NCBI GenBank assembly: GCA_964019335.1
Contig: OZ025751.1
Span: 1-64,000, forward strand
Origin: Diplonema japonicum
Taxonomy: Eukaryota; Euglenozoa; Diplonemea; Diplonemida; Diplonemidae
Direction: 5' to 3'
Length of the DNA stretch: 64,000 nt
Position numbers and translations under genes: made by a program. Positions 1-8,712 of the stretch are shown here, in pieces. The notes below the pieces were generated by a model. That model did no database searches, was not told the origin of the DNA, and worked only from the letters and a program-made list of their open reading frames with translations. Within the stretch, counting starts at the first letter, position 1, and each line of letters begins with the position of its first letter.

Positions 1-32
1 GCGGGTTTGCGGGTTTGCGGGTTTGCGGGTTC
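1..32. repeat. 8-bp tandem repeat (gcgggttt)n
   Basis: Four near-perfect copies of gcgggttt begin the window. On the minus strand they stay in frame with the Cys-rich gene and would encode an N-P-Q-T-R-K-P-A type repeat, so they may be the start of a coding low-complexity tail or an assembly edge. Confidence 0.7.
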
Positions 33-526
33 AGAGTGACGGGAGCGTAGCAGTTCACGGGGCACCACTCCACAGGGACACTGGACCTAGACGAGCGCCA
101 CTGCATGCAGCGCTCCTTGTGCACGGTGGGGGTAGAAGCGCCACCCATGTCCTCACAGTGGCACACCTGGTGAGCGGATGTCGAGGCGGGGTCACAGGCA
201 GGAGCCAGATTCAGAGTTCCGGGAGCGTAGCAGTTCACAGGGCACCACTCCACAGGGACACTGGACCTAGACGAGCGCCACTTTGTGCAGTGCTCCTTGT
301 GCACGGTGGGGGGAACAGGTGTTGTGTCCTCACAGTGGCACACCTGGTGAGCGGGTGTCGAAGCGGGGTCACAGGCAGGGGCCAGATTCAGAGTGCCGGG
401 AGCGTAGCAGTTCACAGGGCACCACTCCACAGAGACGCTGGACCTAGACGAACGCCACTTTGTGCAGTGTTCCTTGTGCACGGTGGCAACACTGACAAGG
501 GCGAAAAGCATCGCAGGTAACGACAT
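1..526 (-). CDS. Secreted Cys-rich tandem-repeat protein (3' end cut by window)
   Basis: Reading down from ATG 526-524 there is an open frame to the window edge (175 codons), so the C-terminus is missing. It starts with a hydrophobic signal peptide (MSLPAMLFALVSVATV) and then holds three copies of a repeat of about 57-60 residues. Each complete copy has six Cys and contains the blocks HKEHCTKWRSSRSSV, VEWCPVNCYAP and HQVCHCED. The third copy breaks off after VNCYAP and runs into an 8-bp DNA repeat. A clean trans-splice acceptor (polypyrimidine tract, then CAG at 545-543) lies 16 nt upstream of the ATG, which supports this start. I do not recognise the family; disulfide-rich repeats and a signal peptide suggest an extracellular or surface protein. 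The 180-bp DNA repeat is well conserved between copies, implying recent expansion. Confidence 0.72.
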   Translation of the reverse strand, partial: MSLPAMLFALVSVATVHKEHCTKWRSSRSSVSVEWCPVNCYAPGTLNLAPACDPASTPAHQVCHCEDTTPVPPTVHKEHCTKWRSSRSSVPVEWCPVNCYAPGTLNLAPACDPASTSAHQVCHCEDMGGASTPTVHKERCMQWRSSRSSVPVEWCPVNCYAPVTLNPQTRKPANP

Positions 527-1158
527 TGTTATTTTCTTGGAACTGCATAAGTATGAGAGGTGAGAAAAAAAAAAGAAGAAAAAAAAAAGAAAAACACACA
601 AAAAGGTTATAAACCTGGAGTGAGATGGAAAAAAAAAAAGGGAGAAACACAGAGAGTTTCCACCGTGAAAGAAAATATAAAAAATTCGAAGCGTCGTTTA
701 AGAAGACGAGAGAAGCGGGGGGGAAAAAGAGAGAAGAAGAAAAAAAGAAAGAAAGGAAAAGAAACAAGATAGCAAGCTTTCTTTCTTTCTTTTTCTTTTT
801 TCTTTTTCTCTCCCTCTTTTTTTCTAGTGCTTGTGAAACAAACAAACAAACAGAAAGGAAACTTGTGCAAAGAGGGTAGCAAATAAACGATTGCCACAAA
901 GAGGAGAAGATGGGAACACACACAAAAAAAGAATGAAGATAAAAAAAAATAAACAAATAAATAAAGAAAGAAGAGAGAGGGAAAGAAGAGAAGGCAACAC
1001 ACACAAAACAAAAGATACCCCGGGAAATGATTCCATAGGGCCCTTCCAAAAGCATCGAGGGAGGAAAATGGTGTAGCGCGGGGGAAAACAAGAAGAAAGA
1101 AAGAAAGAAAGAAAGAACAGAGGTTCAGGAGAGAAAGGGGGGCGTGACCCGGAGTCAC

Positions 1159-1200
<42 letters not shown>

Positions 1201-1370
1201 CCTTTTTCATAAACCAACATCATCCTTCTTCCCCCCTCCGCCCGCGTCGCCTCCTTATAAACAAAAGATTTCTTTTTTTTTGGGAGATGAATTTTTAAAA
1301 TAAAAAAAAAAAGGGGGTGTGCTTTTCTCTCGTTAGTTAGTCGTTTTTCGTTTTTTTTTTCCAGCTTTTT
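527..1370. other. Intergenic, polypurine/poly(A) rich
   Basis: Contains the leader and acceptor of the Cys-rich gene (527-545), long AG-rich stretches, GAAA microsatellites near 1095-1117 and an A homopolymer at about 1162-1196. No coding or RNA gene is apparent; open frames here are low-complexity K/F strings. Confidence 0.6.
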
Positions 1371-2195
1371 TTATCCAATAAGCTTGCACCACTCAGGAAC
1401 ATCGCACCTCGCCCTGCACTGGGCGTACCACTGGTTCTGTTGGTAGCAGCGGGCAGGAGCCTCGCAGCAGGAAGGGGAGTCGATGCAGCCTCCCCACTCC
1501 GCGATGACGGGGCCGTTGCAGGGCCCTGCGGGAGGGGCCGCTGTGGGGACCGGTGTCGGGACAGGGCTTGCGGCGTCCCCCGTCGGGGCCGGGGTGGGGA
1601 GGGTTGTCGGGACAGGGGTCGTGCTGCCCCCGTTGAAGTCGAGGTCGATGGCGTTGTAGAAGCTGGCCGCCGTGTCGCCGACGTCCCAGATGGCGAGGAC
1701 CACGTGGTAGCCGCTCCTCGTCGGGACCGTGCACGAGTGCGTCACCACCATCGGCGGCTGCACCATCGCCCCGTCCACCGTGCAGAAGGGGCTGCTCTCC
1801 AAGGTCTCCCTCCCCAGAGGGGTCACCCCGTTCCACCCCTCCTTCGTGATGTAGTACCTCCAGTCCCGCGTGATGTGGTTCGCCGTGAACTGCCACGTGA
1901 AGTCCACAAGGCCGGAGCTGATCGAGGTCTTCGCCCACCTCGTCGCCGACTGCTCGTTCAGGGCCGCCCAGTTGTCCTGCCCCGCCGCCGCGAGCGTCCC
2001 GTCCGAAGGCCCGCTGTCAGGGTACCTGTCCGCCCCCTCCACGCTCTGCGGCTCGTACTGCACCCCGCCGCAGTTCTGGTTCGCCCCTTCCTTGCAGGCG
2101 TAGTTCCTCGACGCCGGTGCCTTCACGTAGCCGTGCCCGTGAGCACACGCAAACAGCGTTGTCACGCACACAAGGGGGCGCAGCAGCATTATCAT
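1371..2195 (-). CDS. AA10 lytic polysaccharide monooxygenase with C-terminal CBM1-like module, secreted
   Basis: Predicted 274-residue secreted copper enzyme that oxidatively cleaves crystalline chitin or cellulose. A signal peptide of about 20 residues ends ...CAHG, so cleavage exposes the N-terminal His of HGYVKAPASR, the first arm of the copper histidine brace; the second His is in FTANHITRDW. Other AA10 hallmarks are GGVQYEPQSVEG, WRYYITK, FCTVDG and AIWDVGDTAASFYNAID. The catalytic domain (about 21-215) resembles bacterial GbpA/CBP21-type enzymes. A Pro/Thr linker and a Cys-rich module with EWGGC and QQNQWYAQC follow, resembling CBM1 and matching the chitinase at 8931-10520. The start was chosen because an acceptor (AG 2240-2239) leaves a 43-nt leader; the next Met (2189) is also possible. 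The close match to bacterial AA10 suggests ancient transfer (inference). Confidence 0.9.
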   Translation of the reverse strand: MIMLLRPLVCVTTLFACAHGHGYVKAPASRNYACKEGANQNCGGVQYEPQSVEGADRYPDSGPSDGTLAAAGQDNWAALNEQSATRWAKTSISSGLVDFTWQFTANHITRDWRYYITKEGWNGVTPLGRETLESSPFCTVDGAMVQPPMVVTHSCTVPTRSGYHVVLAIWDVGDTAASFYNAIDLDFNGGSTTPVPTTLPTPAPTGDAASPVPTPVPTAAPPAGPCNGPVIAEWGGCIDSPSCCEAPARCYQQNQWYAQCRARCDVPEWCKLIG

Positions 2196-2894
2196 TGTTG
2201 GTAGGATGGGGTGTGTGTGTGGGTGTGTGTAGGTTAACCTGTTTTTTTGAGTGCGCATGGATAAGGGGAGGCAAGTTGTCAGGTAACGCATGAAAATTGA
2301 AGGAAAAAAAGAGAGAAGGAAAAAAAAAAGGAAAAAAAAAAAAATTGAAGATGCTCTTCTGCACTTACCCTGAAGGGCAGCAAAAGATTTAGCGGAGAGG
2401 AAAGTATACTGAAGTGTCAGCAGTATATATTAGATACGGTATGATGAGCAGCCCGTTCCAGTAGGCGAGGGCCTCGGTGACAGGAGGGGCGGAGGGAAGT
2501 AAAAGAAAGGGTTCTAGACTAGAAAAAAAAAAAAAAAAAACAACAACCGCCGTTGCATTGCATCGCCAGCTCCATCAGCGAAGGCTGGGGATGCCCAAGG
2601 CATAGCTCTGTTTTCTTTTTTAACGACTTCCTTCTTTGTGCTGAACGACAAGAAGGAAAGGGGCAAAAAGAAGAAGAAGAAGAAGAAAGAAGAAAAAACT
2701 CGATAAAATTTCAGTGTGCATGGGGGGTGCTCACTGTTCAGGATGAAAAAAAAAGAAAGGGAAGTAGTGTGTAAATGAAAAAAAGATATAGTCAAAATCT
2801 TTTTTATTATTATTATTATTTTTTTTTGTTATTTATTTATTAAAAAAATCTTCTCCCCTTTTTTTAAAAAAAAAAAAGAGACGAACACGCCAAT
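2196..2894. other. Intergenic region with low-complexity tracts
   Basis: Holds the leader of the LPMO gene (2196-2238), A-rich runs (2530-2540, 2680s), ATT microsatellite around 2802-2820 and T/A tracts. The stretch 2345-2520 is less skewed in base composition and has a short minus-strand frame, but I could not link it to any gene. Confidence 0.5.
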
Positions 2895-4553
2895 TCAGAA
2901 CAACGGGAGGGCGAAACACATGCACCTGCGCCCCTGTGGCCCTGTGGGTGGTTGAGGGCCTGTCCTCGTGGGGCACATCGGCTTGTCCATGCACTTCTTC
3001 TTCTTCCTGTCGTACTCGCACACCCGGGAGGCTGCGGCGCACGCCTCGGCGTTCTTCAAGGAGCACTGCTGTCCAGCGGAGTGCACGAACACCGCGACGT
3101 GGAGGAGTTCCCTCGACACGGGCAGCTCAATGGCTTCCGTACCTCTCTCCACCTGCAGCTTGAAGATTGCGGCAGGGTGGTTGCGGACATCATCGGGGGC
3201 ACCGGGGAAGATTGGGATGTACCTCGGCCCGCAGCCCGCAGCCTCGAAGCCAGCCTCCAGCAACTCCTTCGGGAGGCCTCCGTTGGTAGAGGAGCTGCAC
3301 GGGAGGCAGTTGTGCAGTGTCACGTAGAAGGTACAGGGGTAGTAGTAGTGGTGGTGGTTCTTCTCGGTCGCGGGACACGACAGTCTCAGGGACATCCCTT
3401 TGCCCCCGTGAACCCCCATGTACGCTGTCGACCCTGCAAGCCACTCGGGGATCCTCTCCCAGCGTTGCCCGCTCACCTTGTCCTCCACAGCAGCAGAGGA
3501 GTCTACAACCTGCTTCGCAAAAGGTGCGATGCCCTCAACAAGCTCCACAGCCGCATCCGGGATGTCGTAGATCGCAAGCCTGTCCGTCACGTCGCTCACG
3601 AAAAGGTAGCCGCCGCTGGGCAGGAGGGTGAAGGGGGACCTCGCCTCGTCCCTTGCAAGGAGGGTGAAGGTGTTGGGCGCCGTCTCCTCCAACACAACGA
3701 GGCCGTTGTCAGTGCAGGCAAGGTACACCCTCGAGTTGTAGAAGCGGATGTCCCCACAGTCATGCACGAAGGCTGGCATCGTCATCGCCACGGGGGCCCC
3801 TGTCGTCGGGTTTATTTTCAGCGGCATGTCCGTGCTGGTGTCGACCCTGCTGATGTACAGGAAGCCCTCGTGGAACACAACCCTGTTGAAGTCGATGTCC
3901 GGCGTTGCGAAGGAAGACTCCTCGTGGGGGTTCGTGGGGTCCGACACGTCCAGCACAGAGACGCTGCCCTGGGGGGTGAGCTGCTCTGTGGTCGCGTACA
4001 CCTTCCTGTCCGCGTAGGTCATGTCCAGCACGAAGGAGCCTGTCGTCGACAACACCGAAACCCCCACCTGCATGAGGGTCCCCTTCGCAAGCACGTACAG
4101 GGACTCGGTGGTGGTAGGGCTGTGGAAGTACGACACGTAGATGTGGTTGGCAGACTGGGTCATCCCACGCCAGAAGTTCAGGTCGGCGTCGGGAGGGGGA
4201 AGGAAGGTGTGCAGCATCATTGGGGCAGCGGGGTCCGGGTGCAGGTCGTAGACGATCAGCGCGTGCAGGTACGACACGTACAGCAGGTTCCCGTCCGTCA
4301 GCACAGAGGCTGCCCTCCCGCTGCTGTGCTTTAGCATCCCTACCTCCACAGGGTTTCCCTTGTCTGCCACATTCGTGATCCTCACCGAATCGTCCGTCAT
4401 CACGCTGAACGTGTGGTCCCCCGACCTCGCCAGGTCCGCAGAGGTCTCCCCCGCCAGCGGGCCCACCCCGCCGATCTGTGCTAGCTCCTCGGTGGTCCCA
4501 CCAACAACCACAACAGTAGCGAACAACCACAACAACAGGATTCGGGCCAGCAT
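2895..4553 (-). CDS. Secreted beta-propeller (LVIVD-like) protein with Cys-rich C-terminal domain
   Basis: Predicted 552-residue secreted protein. The N-terminus is a strong signal peptide (MLARILLLWLFATVVVVGG). Residues about 25-350 are a series of strand-rich repeats of the kind GNLLYVSYLHALIVYDL, EGFLYISRVD, NSRVYLACTDNGLVVLE and GGYLFVSDVTDRLAIYDI, typical of LVIVD/NHL-like beta-propellers. The C-terminal 180 residues are Cys-rich and share a pattern (C-F-x-V-x2-H-x-C-x-PCS, NGG-x-P, GFE-x-A-x-C) with the secreted protein at 20240-21712, so this is a reusable domain. The ATG is preceded by a nearly pure A tract of about 35 nt and an acceptor (AG 4602-4601), giving a 47-nt leader. Substrate or partner unknown. 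Confidence 0.8.
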   Translation of the reverse strand: MLARILLLWLFATVVVVGGTTEELAQIGGVGPLAGETSADLARSGDHTFSVMTDDSVRITNVADKGNPVEVGMLKHSSGRAASVLTDGNLLYVSYLHALIVYDLHPDPAAPMMLHTFLPPPDADLNFWRGMTQSANHIYVSYFHSPTTTESLYVLAKGTLMQVGVSVLSTTGSFVLDMTYADRKVYATTEQLTPQGSVSVLDVSDPTNPHEESSFATPDIDFNRVVFHEGFLYISRVDTSTDMPLKINPTTGAPVAMTMPAFVHDCGDIRFYNSRVYLACTDNGLVVLEETAPNTFTLLARDEARSPFTLLPSGGYLFVSDVTDRLAIYDIPDAAVELVEGIAPFAKQVVDSSAAVEDKVSGQRWERIPEWLAGSTAYMGVHGGKGMSLRLSCPATEKNHHHYYYPCTFYVTLHNCLPCSSSTNGGLPKELLEAGFEAAGCGPRYIPIFPGAPDDVRNHPAAIFKLQVERGTEAIELPVSRELLHVAVFVHSAGQQCSLKNAEACAAASRVCEYDRKKKKCMDKPMCPTRTGPQPPTGPQGRRCMCFALPLF

Positions 4554-4555
4554 TT

Positions 4556-4588
<33 letters not shown>

Positions 4589-4840
4589 TTTTGGTTTTAC
4601 CTACAGTGGTTCAAAAGAAGAAGAAGAAAACCAAATCGGTTGGTACTACAAAAAAAAGAATGGATAGGGGAGGGGGGGGAGGGGGGGGTATTCTTTCCCC
4701 CCTCCTCCTAATGTTCATCATATTCTTACACAAACATAAAAATTATCAGAAAAAGAGGGGGGGTTTTTTTTTCCGTTAAAAGGAGCCCGGGGGTACACGG
4801 AAGCGCACCCACAAAGTTGATCAGAACTGGAAATAGATAT
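4554..4840. other. Intergenic; poly(A) leader of the propeller gene and G-runs
   Basis: 4560-4592 is an almost pure T tract on the plus strand (A-rich 5' leader of the minus-strand gene). The rest is AG-rich with G runs; no gene seen. Confidence 0.6.
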
Positions 4841-5160
4841 ATATGAGTTAAAGGAGGCCGGTGTTGGCGGCGCCCTGCACAAGAACTGTCTACTTGATTA
4901 CAGGGGGCGCACCGCGGCCGAGTTGTAGCTTCTTCTGCGTTCCGCGTCGTGTCCTTAATGCGTGCGGTGTACAGCTCAACCCCAGCCGGTGCGTCCCGGG
5001 TAACCAAGATTCTGCGCTCGTGCAGTTTGCTGCCTGTTCGTCACCCTGAGCATCTGCATTATGTTCTTCCACTCGGGCGCTACCGGTGATGACCGACGAG
5101 GAGGTCAACAGCGAACAACACATCTGATCTTTTTCTTATATTTTCATGTTATCCCCACCA
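4841..5160. repeat. Dispersed repeat, copy 1 (partners at 60129-60405 and 35726-35766)
   Basis: 4888-5160 is nearly identical to 60129-60405 over about 270 bp, both starting near cttgattacagggggcgc and running through gaccgacgaggaggtcaac to caacacatctgat. The 40 bp just before it (ggaggccggtgttggcggcg, about 4841-4880) recurs at 35726-35766. No clear ORF or RNA fold is recognised; it behaves as an interspersed element with modular ends. Confidence 0.8.
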
Positions 5161-5330
5161 CCTCAAATAGAAGGCATGCACACAAGATGACCATTTTCAT
5201 CTTGGCACGTCATACGCCTCCACAACGCAAGGAAGAGACTCATACTGCCTGGCTAGGTTGGCCGCCCTGTCTTTGTTAGTTTGGATCCATTTTTCTTCGT
5301 TGGGGGGGGGGGATCCTTTCATTGACAGGC

Positions 5331-5442
5331 AAACACCCCCCCCCCGCGACAGTCGACGGCACGGCAAACCCAGGGAGAGGCACCAGTAGGAACACGAACG
5401 ATCATTTTAAAGTACAGAAACTGTAGCTTTAGAATTCGTTGG
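5331..5442 (-). mobile_element. 5' tip of an SL-tagged retroelement (diverged copy)
   Basis: On the minus strand 5442-5406 reads as a spliced-leader exon with substitutions (core CAGTTTCTGTACTTTA intact, 3' end altered to AAAATG). It is followed by about 75 bp homologous to the 5' end of the larger element at 7510 downward (shared CGTTCGTGTTC and CCTGGGTTTGCCG). The copy ends in a G run near 5332-5341. It is thus only the extreme 5' end of the same element family, in the same orientation. Confidence 0.65.
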
Positions 5443-5552
5443 CTCGGGAAGCGAGGACGTGATGATGGCAGGGGAAAACGAGGCAAACTGGAAGAGAAAA
5501 AAAAAGAAGAACAAAAAAAAAACTAAAATCACATGCTTCAACCAAAGGGGGG

Positions 5553-5942
5553 TTAGATGGAGCGACTGCCACTGTCAGGTGACAGCTTGAAGGAAAGGAG
5601 CAGATTGAAGTGATCGTCGAGGGTAGTACCAGGGTAGGTCACTTTAGAGAGGTTGCTATGCTGGAACGCGTCCCACTCCCGTCTGATCCACGGGCGTTGA
5701 ACGTCGTCAAGCTGACGAGGAGTCCCGTGGAGCACGATGATGAAGTCGGGTCGTACTACTGGGACAGTTGTAGGGAAGACACCAGCCTGGTTCATGCCCG
5801 CATCAACAAAATGAACCGAGCGGACAATATCCCAAAGTTCAGGACTCGGCCTGTCCATCATGCGTGTGAGTACAGAGGAACCCTTGGAAAAGCCAATAAA
5901 AGTGAGGTCGCAGAAACTAGTTGTCTCCTTAACAGACAGCAC
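5553..5942 (-). pseudogene. C2orf69-like (UPF0565) hydrolase-fold gene, C-terminal part only
   Basis: The minus frame encodes about 129 residues resembling the C-terminal half of the C2orf69 family: FIGFSKGSSVL (nucleophile-elbow-like GxSxG region), a VRSVHFVDAG strand, VLHGTPRQLDD and QRPWIRREWDAF. The family's N-terminal half is absent. Immediately upstream (about 5943-5950) the sequence changes into the reverse-transcriptase fragment of the retroelement, so the gene is truncated or was broken by an insertion. A hidden upstream exon cannot be excluded, but no candidate was found. Human C2orf69 is linked to mitochondria; function here is unknown. Confidence 0.5.
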
Positions 5943-6420
5943 CGGTGCCAGCCGGAGTCTGACCTCTGGCCATGATATTGCACACCTCGGTGAGCGCCGC
6001 CAGGGCCCCTACTTCCGTCACCACGCCGTCCACCCCGTCCTTCAGGTGTTGGGCGCTCAACCCCGTCGGCCCAGCCGCTTTCCCCTTGTCAAAGTCCCGG
6101 ACCATGCTCAGAACGTCGACGGCCGTGACGTCCTCGAAGGAGTCAGCCGGATTCAGTTCTAGCCCCGGGGTCAACCGATGCCTCAGGGTGGAGGCCCAGG
6201 AGCTTCTCTAAGGTCTCGGTGGAGTCCTCCGCCAACCCTCCCGCAGTCAGCGCTGCGTTGGCTCTGGAGAAGCGCCCCGGACTCCCGACGTGCCTTTCCA
6301 CCCCTGCGTCTGCCCAGGCAAGCCTTCGGAAGCATCAGGGGCAGCACCCACGACAGATAGGAGTTCTCCTGCTTCACCCTCACCAGTGCCGTCTTTAGCG
6401 CCAGACTCCACATCCCTTGA
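5935..6420 (-). pseudogene. Non-LTR reverse transcriptase N-terminal fragment
   Basis: In changing minus frames this segment reads as the pre-RT region (ALTAGGLAEDSTETLEKLLG then LHPEA) followed by DVLSMVRDFDKGKAAGPTGL. The latter is the first conserved RT motif of LINE-type elements, followed by a helix ending ...VCNIMARGQTP. The catalytic YADD region is absent because the copy stops at about 5935. Frames are interrupted by stops. Confidence 0.75.
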
Positions 6421-6869
6421 GCGGGACGGGGATGTACTTCATGAGGCTCACCTTCCGGGTGGCCACCTCCTCCAGAGAAGGAAGTGCGTCCCGGCTAGGG
6501 GCCGCCTTCACGTCCACGGGTCCCCAGGAGCGCTGTACCTGGCGATGCACCTGACGTGAGCCGCCTCCCGTGCGCCCACCACCGACCCACACACGCAGAT
6601 CTTGAGGTCAAACTTCTTCAACTCCTGTGGGAGTACCTCCTCGTCCAGCATGTGGTCGTTCAAGTGGGACTTCAGCAGTTCCCACCCCAAGATCGCCGGG
6701 CCTCCCATGTGGGACGACCTCTCGCACCCCCTCACCGGGCACTGGAAGCTCCTGACCTTGCTGTCCAGTCGTGGGGCATCCTTTCATGTGGTGTCCGTTG
6801 GGCCTGATGGAGGACTCCGGCATCAGGAGGTGGGCGAGGTCCAGGATGGCGGGCCTGGTCCCCGAGGGG

Positions 6870-7512
6870 GCTAGCCTCGCCTCCACCGCCCAATCCACCA
6901 GGGTGGACTTTCCGCCCTCCGAGACCAACACAGGCCTGTAGTGGGATCCCGTGAAGCCAAGCACCACCGTATCCTCCGGTTCCCTCGCCTCCCCGAGCTT
7001 CAAGACTTGGGCGTCACCCCCGGTCACGACCACGACCGTCTTTTGCCAGACCTCCACCGCCGCCTGCAGACAAAGGTGGTCCCCCCACTCCCCTTGCTTT
7101 GCCATGTAGTCGATGTAGGCCTCAAAACCGATCGGATCCACAAAGCTCTCGAACCTGCCCCTGTTGTCCCTTATGTGGCTGACCACCCGACTCCTCACCT
7201 CTCCGTGTCGTTCCTTCTCCCCAGCAGCACCACAGCCAGAGAGCGGAACAAGCAATCCCCTCCGCCCCCGGCATCCTCCTCCTTGGCGCCCACCTCGTGC
7301 AGGATCGACTCCCTGGTGACAGACGGGCCCGATATCCCACGGACGAGGCGGGAGGGCTTCTTCTCGGGCTTGGGCCGGCAATTCACGCACCGCTCCTTGT
7401 TCCCCGCCGTGAACAGCACGCTGCACCCCCCGGACGACGGCGACGACGGACGACGGACGCAGCGGCAAACCCAGGCAGAGGCGGCAGGCACCAGCAGAAC
7501 ACGAACGACCAA
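6870..7512 (-). pseudogene. OTU-family cysteine protease domain of the retroelement, frameshifted
   Basis: The first frame (7512-7195) has two Cys pairs near its start and the OTU catalytic block GGGGDCLFRSLAVVLLG (Cys at about 7254-7252). After a frame change near 7200-7215 the domain continues in another frame: EVRSRVVSHIRDN, FVDPIGFEAYIDYMA, GEWGDHLCLQA and finally GFTGSHYRPV with the catalytic His (about 6940). OTU domains cleave ubiquitin-like modifiers or viral-type polyproteins; several retroelement families encode them. The frameshift removes function in this copy unless it is a sequencing error. Confidence 0.8.
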
Positions 7513-7546
7513 TAAAGTACAGAAACTGTAGCTTTAGAATCGTTGG
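7510..7546 (-). other. Spliced-leader exon sequence at the 5' end of the retroelement
   Basis: A 37-nt minus-strand sequence starting CCAACGATTC and ending CAGTTTCTGTACTTTATTG matches the diplonemid/kinetoplastid SL exon core as I know it. It is followed directly by GTCGTTCG, not by the GTATG expected of an SL RNA intron. It is therefore best read as the trans-spliced 5' end of a retroposed mRNA. Many genes here have acceptors followed by GT, which fits the TTG/GT junction. Confidence 0.8.
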
Positions 7547-8057
7547 TTAATTGGAAATGCCTCAAGTTCCCTACCTTTTCTCCTTCAAAGCCACACACTT
7601 CTTGTAACATCCTTGGTTACAAGTACCCTTAATTCCGTATAAGGTCGATATATTGATAGGTTGTCCTCATTTGCCAACCATTGTATAAAAGACTAGTTTT
7701 CATTTGTGAGTAGTTGTTTTAGACAAAAAAAATAGATAAAATCCCAATAACGTCGGATCAGCTACCTTTGGAACGTCCACATATTTCCGCTATTCTATTC
7801 CATTTTAGAGGAGATGCACTTTTCTAGTAAGCTAGTTTGGATCACGTTAACAATGATTGTATATATAAAGGGCTCTTCTGTGAGGGCATGTGTCAACCCC
7901 ACATGCACACGAACTGCTTTTAATATGCTAAAATCTCATCCCTGCCCACTTCGACCGCTGCTTTATCCAGTTTATGTATTGTTGCATTCCAGAAGGAGGT
8001 GGTTCACGACTTCAATTAGCTTGCAGCTCCTGTTCTTCCCTTCGACCCTTCCATCCA
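7547..8057. other. Upstream flank of the retroelement; possible second RT remnant
   Basis: No intact gene. On the minus strand about 8046-7985 a short frame ends in NHLLLECNNT and a stop, preceded by RSCKLIEVV. This Cys-His-LLLEC pattern resembles the zinc-knuckle tail found at the C-terminus of many non-LTR elements, so an older element remnant may sit here (inference, weak). Confidence 0.35.
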
Positions 8058-8222
8058 TCACCTAGATGCGGTAAATGAAGTTGTTGCAGTTTTGGTCCCG
8101 TTCTCCTGCTCCACCACGAACTGCTTCACGTCCCCCACGAAGGTGAGGGGGCATGTCTGGGCAACAGCCGTCCCGACGAGGGACCCGAGCAGCAGGACAC
8201 ATGCAGCAATCGCGCGTGACAT
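8058..8222 (-). pseudogene. Truncated 5' copy of the secreted-protein gene at 20240-21712
   Basis: From ATG 8222 the frame encodes a signal peptide and 54 residues before a TGA (8060-8058). Residues 20-43 (QTCPLTFVG, then KQFVVEQENG) match the N-terminus of the 490-residue protein at 20240-21712 almost exactly, and the DNA is also closely similar (shared ctcctgctccaccacgaact). Similarity stops after VEQENG, so only the first ~130 bp of the gene was copied or kept. Confidence 0.75.
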
Positions 8223-8669
8223 TTCCAAGAAGAGTGTTTAAATTAATAGAAAAATAAACCTGTGTGGAATATTTATCAGACAAAAGAAAGTAACTAAGTA
8301 AATAAATAAAAAATCAATCTTGAAGAAAATAGTCATATGAAGAAGAGTATCAGGTGGATAGACTTCGTGTAGGACCTTTGAAAATATTATTTTGGAGGTA
8401 CCTTTATAAAAAGTGAAGCCTGTGATACAAAAAGGAAATAAAGAGATGAGATAAAAGAGGTTCTTGTTTGGAACGTCCCTCCTTTGTCTCTACGTATCTC
8501 AGAAAAAAAAGAGAAAAAAAAAAAAAAAAAACAAGAAAAAGTATGATGGGACGAGAAATATGTTGGCTACGACCCACCAAAGAAAAAAAAAGAATTTGCT
8601 TTAAAAAAAAAGAGAGAGGGAGAGGAAGAGGTTTGAAACCGGAGGTCAAAGGTCCAAAGGTTCATTCGG

Positions 8670-8712
<43 letters not shown>

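Larger units (their letters stand above)
5929..7546 (-). mobile_element. Degenerate non-LTR retrotransposon, 5' part: SL leader, OTU protease, zinc fingers, start of RT
   Basis: Read on the minus strand from 7546: a spliced-leader exon (7546-7510), then an OTU cysteine protease domain (7254 to about 6930), C2H2-like finger(s) around 6750-6550, the linker seen before reverse transcriptase in non-LTR elements (about 6410-6180), and RT motif 1 at 6110-6060 (FDKGKAAGPTGLSAQHLKD). Several frame changes separate the parts, so this copy is dead. The element is 5'-complete but truncated inside RT at about 5935, the opposite of the usual 5' truncation. Sequence upstream of the SL differs from that upstream of the 5442 copy, so the SL appears to be part of the inserted cDNA rather than a target SL gene. 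Confidence 0.75.

Noticed and set aside
1-32. Telomeric repeat
   Set aside because: gcgggttt is not a known euglenozoan telomere unit (TTAGGG-type expected) and the run is only 32 bp, in frame with a coding repeat.
560-1158. Several K-rich or F-rich open frames in intergenic DNA
   Set aside because: They arise from polypurine/polypyrimidine tracts and lack acceptors, complexity or conservation.
2430-2515. Possible coding exon on the minus strand
   Set aside because: A short amino-acid-like frame exists, but there is no start, no plausible splice partner and no family resemblance.
7510-7546. A functional SL RNA gene
   Set aside because: The exon is followed by element coding sequence, not by a GTATG-type intron and Sm site, and lacks a tandem array context.
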